Source: Aspidapion aeneum | Taxonomy: Eukaryota; Arthropoda; Insecta; Coleoptera; Brentidae | Direction of reading: 5' to 3' | NCBI GenBank assembly: GCA_963576565.1 | Contig: OY755042.1 | Coordinates: 9,435,813 to 9,499,812, forward strand | DNA length: 64,000 bases | In this document: one piece after another, positions 20,637 to 31,764 of the stretch | Position numbering within the stretch: position 1 is the first letter of the stretch | How the letters are laid out: each line of letters opens with the position of its first letter | Program-made: the position numbers and the translations under genes | Notes under the pieces: generated by a model | Told to the model about the DNA's origin: nothing | Seen by the model: only the letters and a program-made list of their open reading frames with translations | The model's database searches: none

Positions 20637-21328
20637 GGGTAAATGCGGGAGAGTTGCCGCACTTTTTGAAAAATAGCTGTAACATCTGTAGTCTCGAGAT
20701 TTTTTCTTCAAAATGAATCAATGCACATTTTTCCTTAATTCGAGTCTGGAACAGATGTTACAAACTTCACGATACATGGTGCAAGTGACATGTCAGGGCC
20801 TTATACAACTCAATGCATGTAGGTATCCATTTTAAGCATTTAATTCATTGTAGCCAAACCACTTTTTTAGTTGTTATTGCGTAAACTTCGAAGCATTCCA
20901 CGCTGTGTTTCTGGTTTTCATTTTTCTTTTTGGCTAGAGGTTCATCATCGCTGTCACTCCATTGAATTTTTTCTCGGTCTTCTTAAAAATGCGGCAACTG
21001 TCTTTTTGTTGGGGGAGATGCCGCACCTGATTATCAAGGTCACAGATTTAAAACGCAACAAAATACGGCATGGCACCTGTAAACATAACCCCAAAATACT
21101 GAATAAAACACACGAATGTGAAAAAAAAACTACCACATTGCAAAGAACCACACTTATTAGGACAGTACTTAAAATTTTGCTAAAAAATTTTTACCTTACC
21201 GTCGTAAATTCAACGCTTGCAAGCGATATATTAGAAAACAAACACGTCCGATGTTCTAACCGTTCACTAAATGATGACCTCTGAAAAGCGGCGTCTCTCC
21301 CTCCGCGGCATCTCTCCCGCATTTACCC
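20637..21328 (-). mobile_element. TA-flanked DNA transposon derivative with residual coding tail
   Basis: The ends GGGTAAATGCGGGAGAG and CTCTCCCGCATTTACCC are perfectly inverted between TA at 20635-20636 and 21329-21330. The subterminal motif GGGAGATGCCGC recurs at both ends and internally near 21013. On the minus strand, 20845-20982 is open and reads EDREKIQWSDSDDEPLAKKK, then a further 22 residues to a stop. That acidic-then-basic tail is the kind seen at the C-terminus of pogo/Tigger-type transposases. This suggests an internal-deletion derivative of a Tc1/mariner/pogo element. The catalytic domain is absent. A 137-codon plus-strand frame here is not supported. Confidence 0.75.
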
Positions 21329-21683
21329 TAGTATACCACTGGCATCCATAGGTGTGGATGGTTTATATACGTCCCAAAAAAAAGTTTTTTACGCTTTAAT
21401 TAGACGATATAATTTACTTTTCGATAATACATAACAAAATTTACTCAAGATTACGGTTCACATTTTAGAGGTAACGCTATTAAGAAAACAAAATTTCCTT
21501 TTTTTTTGTTTTTTTACGGATATGCGCACTCGCAAGGAGATCCCTATCACGCTCGAGAAGCGGCAAGTGCGCGGAAATGTTGGTATGTGTTGGTTTTGAA
21601 ACAGTTCAGGTTGTAATCTGCAGGGAAAACTGTCGCAGGGAGTCCATTCCACAGCGATATGAATTCTGATATAATGAGGTTCT

Positions 21684-21813
21684 TATAGCCCATCGCACCG
21701 ACTCTTTTTTTTGCTACTTAGCCTTAAGTGTTCCTTATTACGTCATATTATGATTATATTAAGAAACACTTTAAGCTAAGTAACGAAAAAAAAGTCGGTG
21801 AGATGGACCCTTA
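21684..21813. repeat. Palindromic MITE-like hairpin, about 50-bp arms
   Basis: CCATCGCACCGACTCTTTTT and TTGCTACTTAGCCTTAAGTG on the left pair with the complement CACTTTAAGCTAAGTAACGA and AAAAAGTCGGTGAGATGG on the right, with about 30 bp of loop. The ends are unclear. Confidence 0.75.
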
Positions 21814-22172
21814 GTGCCTCTATTTTGACAGTAAATTGATGGTTACCGTCTAAACACTTACTAAACGTTTTAAGTTAATGAAAGTTAAAATAAACAACGT
21901 TCCACGATATAAATGCAATTACATAGATTCAAGATACTATTAGCATTATTACTAGAAAGAACCTGGTATCGCCGAAACTAGTCATAGGATCGGTTTTTAC
22001 CGATAAAAGTTTTCAGGAGTTCACAAACTAAAACATACCAAAATTTGGTTAAATTCCGCGTTCACCCAAAATTCCATAAGAAGTTTGAGGGGTTATACCT
22101 AATATAAAAAAATATATTGCAGTTTTCAAAATGGGTTACATCCAAGATTTTTTTTGGTGGTTGTTTAAGTAG
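21814..22172. other. Intergenic, nothing recognised
   Basis: No supported feature. Confidence 0.4.
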
Positions 22173-24269
22173 TACAGCGTGTCCCATTTTCGATGGGATT
22201 AAATGGGAAACTCGGTTATTATTAAAGATATTGATTTTCTGATTGCACCTTACCGTGCTCTTTTTTTGAGCCCTTAAAAATGGCGTAATCAGATTTTTGC
22301 TATACCCCGTAGTTTCGCTAATACAGGGAGTTTTTGAAAAAATTGTATTTTTAATAATCCCTTCTATCTCGCTTATTTTCCGAGATATTTTTATTCTGTA
22401 AAAACCTTTTCATGGCAACTTTTTTAGAAGAAAATAATGACGTTGTCAACTTTTTGAAATATTGTTTAGTTTTTGAGATATGGTATTTATCATAAAAAAA
22501 TTAAATACGGACCTGGATTTTTTTTATTACTATTTTGATTGGTTTCATGATAGTATTATCATAAAAATTTAAAAAATTTTTGTTTTAAGGTAAAAAAAAA
22601 TATTTAATATTTAAAAAAAAAATAGTCCGAACCTGGATATTTCCAACATAAATATAAATTAAAAATTGCTAGTTAAACAATTTTTAGTCTAACTGTTTTG
22701 ATACTTAGCATATTAAAATGGTTTTACGTTAATTTACAGATTTATTTGAAACAAAGTCTACGAAAAATACAAAAAAAAACAAATTACAAAAAATAACTAA
22801 TTTTTCTGATTGCCATTATGTTTAAGACATTGTTGGCATTTTTAAGTAATTTTTCTTAACGCATTTTCCATAAAAATATTTCTGCCATTTAAATATTGGG
22901 ATTTTGTTGCTTGAATGAAGCAATATATATATATCACATTTTTCAAAATCTGGATATGGTCGATTTCTAGCCAGTTTAAAATAATTGTAAGCCATTTACA
23001 AAAATGAGAAGTGTCAAATTACAATGTCAATTCCACGCTTTTGTTTTGTAAATTTCACGACCTGCTGTTCGGTTATCAAATAATTAGTATGATATTATTT
23101 TTGTAACTTTTTAACGTTTTTTACTTTATTTATAAATCTTTTAATTATCATTTCAAAACAGATATACTAAAAATCGTTCAACTAGTGTGTCTTGCAATTT
23201 TTAATTTATAATTACGTTGGAAATTTCCAGGTTCGGACTATAATTTTTTTTTCAAATATTAAATAGTTTTTTTTAACCTTAAATCAAAAAAATATTAAAG
23301 TTTTATCATTTTAAGGTAATAACAGCATAGAACCAATCAAAACAGTAATAAAAAAAATCCAGGTCCGTATTTAATTTTTTTATTATAAACACCATATTTC
23401 AAAAACTAAACAATATTTAAAAAAATTGACAACGTCATTATTTTGCTCTAAAAAAGGTTATTACAGAATAAAAATATCTTGCAAAATAAGCGAGATACAA
23501 GGAAATAATTAAAATACAATTTTTTCAAAAACTCCCTGTATTAGCGAAACCACGGGGTATAGCAAAAATCTGACTATACCATTGAGTTGTATAAAGCCCT
23601 GAAAGGGCTTTAGAGACGGAAAGACAAGGCATTTTTTATTGACCCTATCCAATTTGGTTTCTAAGGGCGGGTAATTCTTTTACAAAAAAACCAGAGATAG
23701 ACATTATTGAACATGTGAAACGGACAAAGATAGGCTGATTTTGCATGCTAATAATACCCTAGATAATATATGAGTACGTTTATCTCTTTCACACTGACGG
23801 CATAAGTGCGACAGAAAAGCAGCTGGCTACTTTTAAACCACCTGCCGTATTTTAAGTGATACTACCTGCCAGTCGGTTTATACAGGGAAAACTGATAGAC
23901 AATGTTGTCTAAGTACGGAGATGAATTTTTTTGAATTTCGTGCGGGAATATTACAAAAAAAAATCTTAAAAATGTTTAAAAAGAAGTTTAGAAGTAAGTA
24001 TTTGAGTTAAATCATAGTGCAAAATTGTTTTTTGTGCAAAAGAAGAAAAAAAATCGATGAAAAAACAACATTTCATGGGTAAGTCGTCTTGACGGATAGT
24101 TTTTGCTAAAACACGAGAAAGTTCAGTAGCGTCACGATAAATAGTTTTTTCTGCGACCGTGCGATTTTACCCTCACACATTTTGATTCAGAAAGTGTCAC
24201 TTCCCCGCACTTATAAGATTATTTTTTAATAATAATTTGTCCTGAAATGTGTTGCAGTCTAGGACAACT

Positions 24270-24548
24270 AGACTTACTTTACTTTAATAAGCATCGCTAT
24301 TTTAAACTATTTAATTAATAATTATCATGGTAGCAAGCAAGTTATAATTAAATAATTTATAATTAAATAATTTCTGGGCAATTCGAGACGTTCTGACTAG
24401 AAGATGAGAATAAACGGGTCACGGGACTTCTTAAGTTTTATTTATAATGGTTGGAAATATGTGTCACAATGTGAGATTTTACTATATCTGTAATTGGCCT
24501 TTGGCTGTTGATATTTGAGAAATAAATAAATAAAAATAAAATAAATAA
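24270..24548 (+). pseudogene. LINE 3' UTR fragment with AAATAAATAAA tail
   Basis: This matches the reverse complement of 42370-42605: shared ATTAATAATTATCATGGTAG, GAGAATAAACGGGTCACGGG, and GGCCTTTGGCTGTTGATATT, then AAATAAATAAATAAAA. It is the 3' end of the LINE family at 42365-43608 without any coding part, that is, a strongly 5'-truncated insertion. Confidence 0.85.
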
Positions 24549-25105
24549 ACAACTGGGCGCCGCCAACTCGGCGCCACCAACTGGGCGGCAGGCCAACTGG
24601 GCACCGGGCCACCTGGACGCCGGGCCAACTGGGCGCCGGACTAAAATATTTTTTCTTGATAAAATGTGCAGACGAAAAACAAAATAGATAGATTATTATT
24701 TATGCAAAAACATCTTTAAAAAGTATTTTATGTAATATTCTTCAAATCCATCGAGTGTTGAAATTTTGGCAGGTCTAGAGTTCTGGTAACCTGATAACAT
24801 AAAATTTACGATTTTGATTACAAGAATGGCGGGCAAACTTTCAAGTTTGAGACAAATCGGTTTAAAAATAAAGAAATCCACCATTTTGGATCCGCCATTC
24901 TTGAAATAAAAAACGTAAATGGTATTTTTACCAGGTTGCCAGGACACTACACCTACCAAATTTCAACACTCGACTTAATAGATGTTGAAATTTTTGTATA
25001 AATAACATATTTATTTTGTTAGTCCGGCGCTGAGTTGGCCCGGCGCCCATTAGGCCCGGCGTGGCGCCCTGTTGGCGGCGCCGAGTTGTCCCGGCGCCCA
25101 GTTGT
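24549..25105. mobile_element. GC-rich foldback element with GGATCC-containing core
   Basis: The left arm (24549-24640) has repeats such as ACAACTGGGCGCCGCC, ACTCGGCGCCACC and GGGCCAACTGGGCGCC. The right arm (25022-25105) carries the complementary GGCGCCCAGTTGT. The core at 24860-24905 contains CCACCATTTTGGATCCGCCA, the same word that recurs in the large element at 45811-50540, so both belong to one family. No target duplication is visible. Confidence 0.75.
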
Positions 25106-25116
25106 CCCATTCGGAA

Positions 25117-25256
25117 TTGAAATTTTTAGTTCCGAAATTTCATCTGACTCGAGCTTAACTTGTAGTCCACCCAAGAAGAGAAGAGTTGAAGAAGACCCTT
25201 GTTCAAAGAAAGAAAATATTTTACCTGGAAGGTACAACATTTGTAAAGTTTTAAGA
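25117..25256 (+). other. Possible orphan coding tail with NLS-like segment
   Basis: An open stretch reads SSEISSDSSLTCSPPKKRRV, then EEDPCSKKENILPGRYNICK, then VLR and a stop. PPKKRRVEED resembles a classical nuclear localisation signal. It is preceded by a pyrimidine-poor but TTTTTAG-ending string that could be a splice acceptor. It lies inside the hAT-like element, so it may be the last exon of a transposase or a captured fragment. I do not recognise the family. Confidence 0.35.
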
Positions 25257-25753
25257 TGAAAACAATAATTTTAATGAATAATTTTAATACATTCTTTTTA
25301 CTCTTTTTTTTACTGAAGAGAATTTTGTAAACACAGTATACACAAGTAAGTATTCATAAATTATTTATGATTAAAACTGAAAATTGTTGATAAAAAAATT
25401 CTAGTGGAATTCAAAATTTTTATTTTGCGCCGCCACTGCCCTTTTTTATCCAAGACAAGCAAATAGAATATTTTTGCGATGTTGCATGTGTCCGGACTCA
25501 CCAAACCGAAATTCTATTTTCGTCCCTATCTTGCTCATTAAATTCTTACTTGTATTTGGTCAATTGCGATAAAAGCTTGATATAATGGCAATTTAGGCTC
25601 ATGCCGGGTCTACCCGTAGGGTATAGAAGTCAATGGACTATACCATTTTTAAGGGCTCAAAAAAAGAGCACGGTAAGGTGCAATCAGAAAATCGATATCT
25701 TTAATATTAACCGAGTTTCCCATTTAATCCCATCGAAAATGGGACACGCTGTA

Positions 25754-26139
25754 CATACTTACTTAATCAACGTTTGAAAAATGTTTGATTCATAAATGGT
25801 AAACATTTTTTATTGAATTCTTTCATGGGACCAACTGCGACCGAAAAAGATTTAATCCTCTTGTAACAGCCCATACAGAATAGGTCCTTTTTTGTTTTAA
25901 TGCTTTTTTTCTCAGTTAAGTAGTTTTTTGTGTTGCTGACCCTTATGAGATGGGTGAAAGCTTTTAGGCTATTAGTCAAATAATATTATTTTTTGCTACA
26001 GTTTACCCATGTATCCTATCCCAGCTTCTTCAGTGAAATATTGCCACGAGGGGGATTTGGCGTGACTTTAAAGCAGTTTAAGTAAGGTTTATAGGCTTAT
26101 TAACAATGAGACTAATTACTAGTATTAGAGAGAGAGAGA
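25754..26139. other. Intergenic, nothing recognised
   Basis: No supported feature; a (GA)n run lies at 26125-26140. Confidence 0.4.
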
Positions 26140-27590
26140 GACATAGAAGTACATGGAGAGGAAGTAATTATCGAAAAAGAAATTATAAAGAATAGTATTA
26201 AAAAGCTTAAATCCGGAAAAGCTAGCGAACCTGGGGGAATATACGCTGAAATGCTCAAATATAGATCAGAGAAACTACTAGAAAATCTCACATTATATTA
26301 TCAATCAATGCATAAACGGACATCCAGTACCTGATGAATGGAAAATAGCATTTATATCCTCAATACATAAAAAAGGAAACAAGCTGGATTGTAACAACCA
26401 CAGAGGAATTTCGGTAACCAGTACTCTAAGTAGATTGTACGGTAGGATTCTTAGAAACCTAATAGAGAATGATTTTCATGACCAAGAAGAAGAAGAGCAA
26501 AGTGGGTTTCATGCAGGCAGATCTTGTAGTGATAATGTTTTTTGTCTTAAACAAGTAATTGAGAAAAGGAGTGCCGGAAATATAGAGACTCATGTTACCT
26601 TTGTGGACCTACAAAAAGCATATGATACCGTGCCATTAGAAAAATTATGGACAGTGTTAGAACAAACTAATATCAATCATACATATATAAAAGCGATAAG
26701 AGAACTTTACAAAGGGTCAAATTCTAAAATAAAAACTCGACTTTCAAAAGAAATCCAGGTAACGAAAGGCTTAAGACAGGGATGTTGTATCTCTCCAACT
26801 CCTTTTTAAATATATATCGCAGTAGCTCAAAAAAACTGGAAACGTAAAGTATACGGCATGGGAATACAACTTAAGGACCGATTTAAAATAAACACACTAC
26901 AGTTTGCTGACGACCAAGTAATTGTAGCTAATGATAAAGAAAACATGGAGTATATGATGAGATAGTTAATGGAAGAATACCAAAAGTGGAAGTTAACAGT
27001 GATCGTGGACAAGACACCGTACTTATGTATTGGAACAAATCAAGTGAGTTATCTCCATGCAATGAGTATGTATACTTGGATGTCACATTTGATAAGACAG
27101 GAACAGACTGTAAAGAACTGGGAAAAAGAATAGTAAAAGCAAAAAAGGTTATTGGTTGTCTTTACAGAATTTTATGGAACAGAGAGATAAATAAAGAATG
27201 TAAATGCACGCTGTTGTATGGAATAGAGAATTGTCGCGTAACAGAAAAATACAAAGCAAAAATGGAAAGTGTCGAAATGGATAAGAAGATCAATGAGAAT
27301 ATTTAGAACAGATCATATAAGAAATGAGATCATAAAAGAAAGAATGGGAATCGAGGGAAGCATAACGGATGACATCACTAAAAGACAACTGATATGGTAC
27401 GGCCATGTACAACGAATGAACGACGAAAGATTACCATCAAAGCAGGTCCTAGAATGGCAACCAATAGGGCGCCGAATAAGTCAAAAAAACCTGACGGAAG
27501 ATGATTTTTAGGATCGAAGGAGGTGGAGAATAGGCGTCGGATAACGTAGAAAAACATTCTAAATCGACATAGTAGTAGTAGTAGTAGTAC
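26140..27590 (+). pseudogene. LINE remnant, family Q, with (GTA)n tail
   Basis: Blocks in order across shifting frames: EVIIEKEIIKNSIKKLKSGK, then EWKIAFI-like, then at 26435-26809 YGRILRNLIENDFHDQEEEE and QSGFHAGRSCSDNVF, VTFVDLQKAYDTVPLEKLW (first catalytic Asp) and VTKGLRQGCCISPTPF. LQFADDQVIVAND (catalytic pair) follows near 26900, then a C-terminal part ending ITKRQLIWYGHVQRMNDERL and EWQPIGRR. The 3' end is a (GTA)n microsatellite at 27572-27590, typical of LINEs that end in short repeats rather than poly-A. At least four frame breaks are present. I use 'family Q' for this and the copies at 27895, 33806, 34384 and 41180. Confidence 0.88.
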
Positions 27591-27894
27591 TAGTATTACT
27601 AGTTACATTAACTACATCTTGAAAATCAGTGGTTTTGAAAGTAGGCGGTATTGACCGCGTGGGGAAGGTGGAAGTTTTTAGCGGGACGGTAAAGTGGCCC
27701 GGGGTAAAATAAAGGGCGTTAAAGTGGTCTACGGGGTGAAAAATTATGTTTTAATGCGTGTTTTGGCAGCTCTATAAATAAAATAGCTTTAATACCTATT
27801 TTGCTTCTATAATCCCAAATAAAAGCTAAAATTTAACCTTACTTATCAACCAGTCGCGATTTCTCCATTGGTGCATTTGTGCAGAGGCGCTGCT
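27591..27894. other. Spacer between two tail-to-tail LINEs
   Basis: About 300 bp without gene or repeat boundary; TACTAG words near the left LINE tail. Confidence 0.5.
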
Positions 27895-30110
27895 TGGGCT
27901 ATGTCGGTTTAGAACATTTTCTACGTTGTCCGACGCCAATTCTCCACCTCCTTCGATCCTGACAATCATCTTCTCTCAGATTTTTTGACTTATTGATCAT
28001 TGGATTGACTGTTGCCATTCCAGTTTAGGACGCGCTCTTTTTCTGCGTCCTATTGGTTGCCATTTTAGGACCTTGTTGTGCATGGCCGTACCATATGAGT
28101 TGTCTTTTAGTAATATCATCTGTTATGCTTCCCTCGATTCCCATTTTTTCTTTTATGATCTCATTTCTTATATGATTTGTTCTATTCGACACTTTCCATT
28201 TTTGTTTTGTATTTTTTTGTTATGCGACAAGTCTCTATTATATACAACAGCGGGCTTTTCACCATTGTTTCATATATCCTAAATTTTACATTTTTTTAAA
28301 TCTCTCTGCTCCATAAAATACTGCTAAGACATCCAATAATCTTTTTTGCCTTTACTATTATTTTTTCCAGTGTTTTACAGTCTGTTCCTGTCTTATCAAA
28401 TGTGACTTATTGCATGGAGATATTGTTTATCCATTGTCTAGTTCTTACTCACTTAATTCGTTTCCACTACATAAGTTTTGTGTCTTGTCCACGTTCACTC
28501 TTAACCCCCACTTTTGGTATTATTCCGTTAAATTTCTCATCGTATACTCAATGTCTTATTTGGGCGTCAGGATACTGTAGTGTGTATATGGTAAATCGTT
28601 CGTTAAGTTATTTTTCCATGCCGTGTACTTTACGTTTTTAGTTTTTTAGAGTTACTGCGATATACAGGGTGTCCCAGAAATAATGGTACATAGTAAAACT
28701 GTAGATTCCCTGGATCAAAATATTACGATTTAGCCATACTTATCTTAGTCCAAAAGTTCGTACTAACCGAGATACAGGGTGTTAAACTTTATTTTTTCAA
28801 TTCGATTTTTTTTTAATAACTTTTACTAATTAATATTTTTGCAAAAAATAACAAGCGTGTACATTTTTTTTAAATTGGCAAGACGATTCCGTCGAAAATT
28901 TTGATGTACAATGTACAGGGTGTTTCTTTGACCACTAACATTGCATTAAAATCAGTGTATTTTTTTGTGCCTCGGTGTATACCAGTTTTTATGTAAAATA
29001 ATGGTTTTCCCATCCTTTTTATGTAAAAAAGTTATACGGAATCGTCTTGCAAATTCAGAAAAACCTACATGCTGTTAGTTTTTGTGAAAATATTAATTAG
29101 TATAAAGAATTGAAGAAAGTATCATACATAAATCAGGCATATCACTCACATGCAATAAAAACTTTAAATGCAAAAATCTCAAAAGCCGTTACTCTGAGCG
29201 ACTTTAAAGCAGTATAACTTTTTTACATAGAAAGGATGGGAAAACCAGTATTTCACATAAAAACTGGTATACACCGAGACACAAGAAAAATAAACTGATT
29301 TTTATGCAATGGTAGTGGTCCAAGGAACACCCTGTACATTGTACATCAAATTTTTTAACGGAATCGTATTGCCAATTTTAAAAAACTTAAATGCTTGTTA
29401 GTTTTTGTAAAAATATTAATTAGTAGAATATTTATTAAAGAAAATCAAATTGAAAAAATAAAGTTTAACACCCTGTATCTCTGTTAATACGAACTTTTGG
29501 ACTAAGGTAAGTATGGCTAAATTGTAATATTTTGACCCAAGGAATCTACAGTTTAACCATGCACCATTAGTTCTGGAACATCCTGTATATTTTAAAAAAA
29601 TTTGGAGATATACTGTCCTAAGGCTTTCGTTACCAGGAATTCTTTTGAAAGTCGATTCCCAATTTTAATTTTAGATTTTGACCATTTGAATGATTATTTT
29701 ATCGCTTTTACGTATGTATGATTGATATTAGTTTGCTCTAACACTGTCCATAATTTTTCTACTGGAACGGTATCATATGCTTTTTGTAGGTCCAGAAAGG
29801 TAACACGAGTCTCTATATTTGTAGCGCTCCTTTTCTCAATGATTGTTTAAGACAGAAAACATTATCACTACAAGATCTGCCTGCACGAAATCCACTTTGC
29901 TCTTCTTCTTCTTGTTCGTGAGAATCATTCTCTGTAAGATCTCTAAGAATCCTACCGTATAATATACTTAGAGTACTGGTTACTGAAATTCCTCTGTAAT
30001 TGTTGCAGTCCAGCTTGTTTTCTTTTCTATGTATTAAGGATATGAATGCATATTTCTAATCATTCCATGCATAGATTAATAATATATGTGAGATTTTTTA
30101 GATTTCTAGT
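27895..30110 (-). pseudogene. LINE remnant, family Q, interrupted by a palindromic element
   Basis: On the minus strand this is the same family as 26140-27590. The 3' end is at about 27905 (complement of TAGAACATTTTCTACGTTGT) and the coding region runs to about 30110. It is split at 28664/28665 by the 921-bp palindrome and resumes at 29588 with the region encoding the RT core (complement of TTTTTGTAGGTCCAGAAAGG covers the LQKAYD block). The 5' half is missing, and there are many stops. It faces the plus-strand copy tail-to-tail across 300 bp. Confidence 0.88.
28665..29585. mobile_element. 921-bp palindromic element, CAGGGTGTCCCA ends, TA TSD
   Basis: The left end CAGGGTGTCCCAGAAATAAT and the right end ATTAGTTCTGGAACATCCTG are inverted. 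TA flanks it at 28663-28664 and 29586-29587. The arms are over 400 bp (shared CTGTAGATTCC, TTAGTCCAAAAGTTCGTA, AGATACAGGGTGTTAAACTT, CATCAAAATTTTCGACGGAA) with only a short loop near 29100. The homologous LINE at about 35225-35240 shows the unoccupied target GCGATATATATTTT, which confirms the boundaries. It has no coding capacity. The TA target suggests Tc1/mariner-type mobilisation. Confidence 0.92.
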
Positions 30111-31114
30111 CACAAGCAAAAATTTTGAAAAACTAAGCACATTTCGGAAAAAATCTCATCGCAATTTTTTTTATTAATTTAACGTAAAAATGTCGACGCA
30201 TAACAAAAATTTTCTACAAGATACTACTAAAAAAATTATTTTAGAAAATTTAAAAACTTTTCGCAAAAAAAGTTGCCGCAAAAGAAATGTATTTAAAAAA
30301 AAATTGATAAAAACTAAAAAAAAAGTAGCCTTAGGCGAACAACAGAAAATTGCTACTTTTACGAAAAGAGGGCAAATTAGTTTACCTTGTTGAAAAAGCA
30401 GTACCAAAGAAGGAAATTTTTTGCAAAAATTATTAAATATGAAAATGCAACTAAAAACTAAAAAAATATTAAAAACAAGTACCGCAAATTAAAAATCTCC
30501 TCAGCCCCATACTCCGTCAGTTCGTCCGTAATATTATGCTCAATTTGTCAATTTGTTAGGGGGGGGGGTAAATTTTCACTTTGGAGGAGCTCTATGGGAA
30601 ACAAACAACTATAAAAAACATTTTACACCAAAATCATTTTCTAAATATTAAAATCCATAAATGCAGATTGAAAATCCCCTCTTAGCTGAAAAGCTCAGAA
30701 TATGTCTACTTGTTTTGATCTATCTCGACTAGAACTACCTAAAACCCCCAAAAACATCCAATTTTGCCTACTCTGTACATATAGTGAAGGTAATATAAAC
30801 TAAAATTCTACTAAACTAATAACTAATAGTTATTAATATTCATCAAATGTTACCACGCCCCTTGATAAACGAGTTTATTAAATATTGCATTTGTGTAAAA
30901 AATAATTGAGTCAAATCAGAGTTAGCGGCTTATTTTCGATATAAAATCCTGGGTCAATAATTACATTTGTAGTTTTTTGCTCAACAGAGATTTGGTACAT
31001 TATTTTTCACTTTTTAGTGCAATTTTTTTAAATCGGTCAATTTAAAAAGTTTTAATGGGCGTTACACAAATTAGAGATGACAAAACGGTTTCCGAATAGG
31101 CGGAATTTGAATCA
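30111..31114. other. Intergenic; unexplained lysine-rich frame at 30190-30393
   Basis: A 67-codon plus frame begins MSTHNKNFLQDTTKKIILEN and is very lysine-rich, but the DNA is simply A-rich and I recognise no family. A G-run lies at 30560-30569. No other signal. Confidence 0.35.
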
Positions 31115-31187
31115 GTGCCTCGGTAGCTCAGTTGGAACAGCGACATCCTAATTAACGGAAAGTCGCTGGTTCAAATCTAGCCTAAGT
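31115..31187 (+). tRNA. tRNA-like sequence or tRNA-derived repeat head (probable pseudogene)
   Basis: A box A TAGCTCAGTTGG (31124-31135) and a box B GGTTCAAATCT (31168-31178) are correctly spaced. The T-arm is complete (GCTGG/CTAGC around TTCAAAT). The acceptor strands (GCCTCGG and CCTAAGT) do not pair, and the anticodon region is distorted, with GCGAC and GTCGC able to pair across it. I judge it a tRNA pseudogene or the head of a SINE, not a working tRNA. The identity of the parent tRNA cannot be read. Confidence 0.55.
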
Positions 31188-31318
31188 TAAAATCTTTTTG
31201 TTTTCTTAGTCTTGCCCATATGACACTAAATTCTTCCCGTTATATAACATAAATATTTATTCTCAAAGTGAGCAGTGGGCACAATAAACTTGACAATCAG
31301 AGTTGTAAATGAATGCTT

Positions 31319-31764
31319 GACTTCTGACTTACTAATTGACTTCACTGTTAACTCGTATACGTTCGGGACGATAAGTTCTCAGCTTTTAACCAAATGCTAA
31401 GCTCTTTTGGAGATGCTTTTTTTAAAAACCGTTCGCCAATGATAGGATATCGAGAGATGTTTTGTTTCCTGTATAAACATCGCCAATGACCGGTCAATTG
31501 CTTATTGCTTTTAATTCCGTATATAGTTTACAACACGTTTTAACTAGACTTTTGACTTACTACTTGACTTCACTGTCGTATACATTCGGGACGATAAGTT
31601 CTCAGCTTTCAACCAACTGCTAAGCTCTTTTGGAGATGCTTTTATTAAAAACCGTTCGCTAATGATAGGATATCGAGAGATATTTTGTTTCCTGTATTAA
31701 CATCGCCGATGACCGGTCAATTGCTTATTGCTTTTAATTCCGTATATAGTTTACAACACGTTTT
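31319..31764. repeat. Two-copy tandem repeat, period about 223 bp
   Basis: CGGGACGATAAGTTCTCAG recurs at 31364 and 31587, and the similarity covers the entire unit, through TGCTAAGCTCTTTTGGAGAT, AATGATAGGATATCGAGAGA and CCGTATATAGTTTACAACAC. The copies are over 90 percent alike by eye, so the duplication is recent. Content is non-coding. Confidence 0.88.

Larger units (their letters stand above)
23580..25635. mobile_element. hAT-like non-autonomous element, 8-bp TSD
   Basis: It inserts into the right arm of the palindrome and duplicates GACTATAC (23572-23579 and 25636-25643). The left end CATTGAGTTGTATAAAGCCC and the complement of the right end, CATTGACTTCTATACCC, match over about 15 of the first 18 bases. 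Related end sequences appear at 20795-20815 and 52913-52965. The interior is mostly non-coding and holds a LINE 3' end and a GC-rich foldback. A short coding-like tail at 25117-25256 is noted separately. Confidence 0.8.
22175..25751. mobile_element. Long palindromic TA-flanked element, split by a 2-kb insertion
   Basis: The element starts CAGCGTGTCCCATTTTCGAT and ends with its complement, between TA at 22173-22174 and 25752-25753. The arms are about 560 bp each: 22175 to about 22740, and about 23140 to 23579 continued at 25644-25751. An unpaired centre of about 400 bp lies between them. The arms pair through TCCAGGTCCGTATTTAA, TTTCCAGGTTCGGACTAT and ACTCCCTGTATTAGCG. The right arm is interrupted by the hAT-like element at 23580-25635, and the left arm shows the uninterrupted sequence. 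It has no coding capacity. The end type is close to the CAGGGTGTCCCA element at 28665. Confidence 0.88.

Noticed and set aside
20871..21284. 137-codon plus-strand frame as a gene
   Set aside because: No recognisable motif, and it spans both inverted halves of a transposon derivative; the opposite strand has the more protein-like segment.
31115..31187. Functional tRNA gene
   Set aside because: The acceptor strands do not pair and the anticodon arm is distorted, so I list it as tRNA-like only.
31319..31764. Pair of LTRs of a retrotransposon
   Set aside because: The two copies are directly adjacent with no internal region, no TG...CA ends and no primer-binding site.
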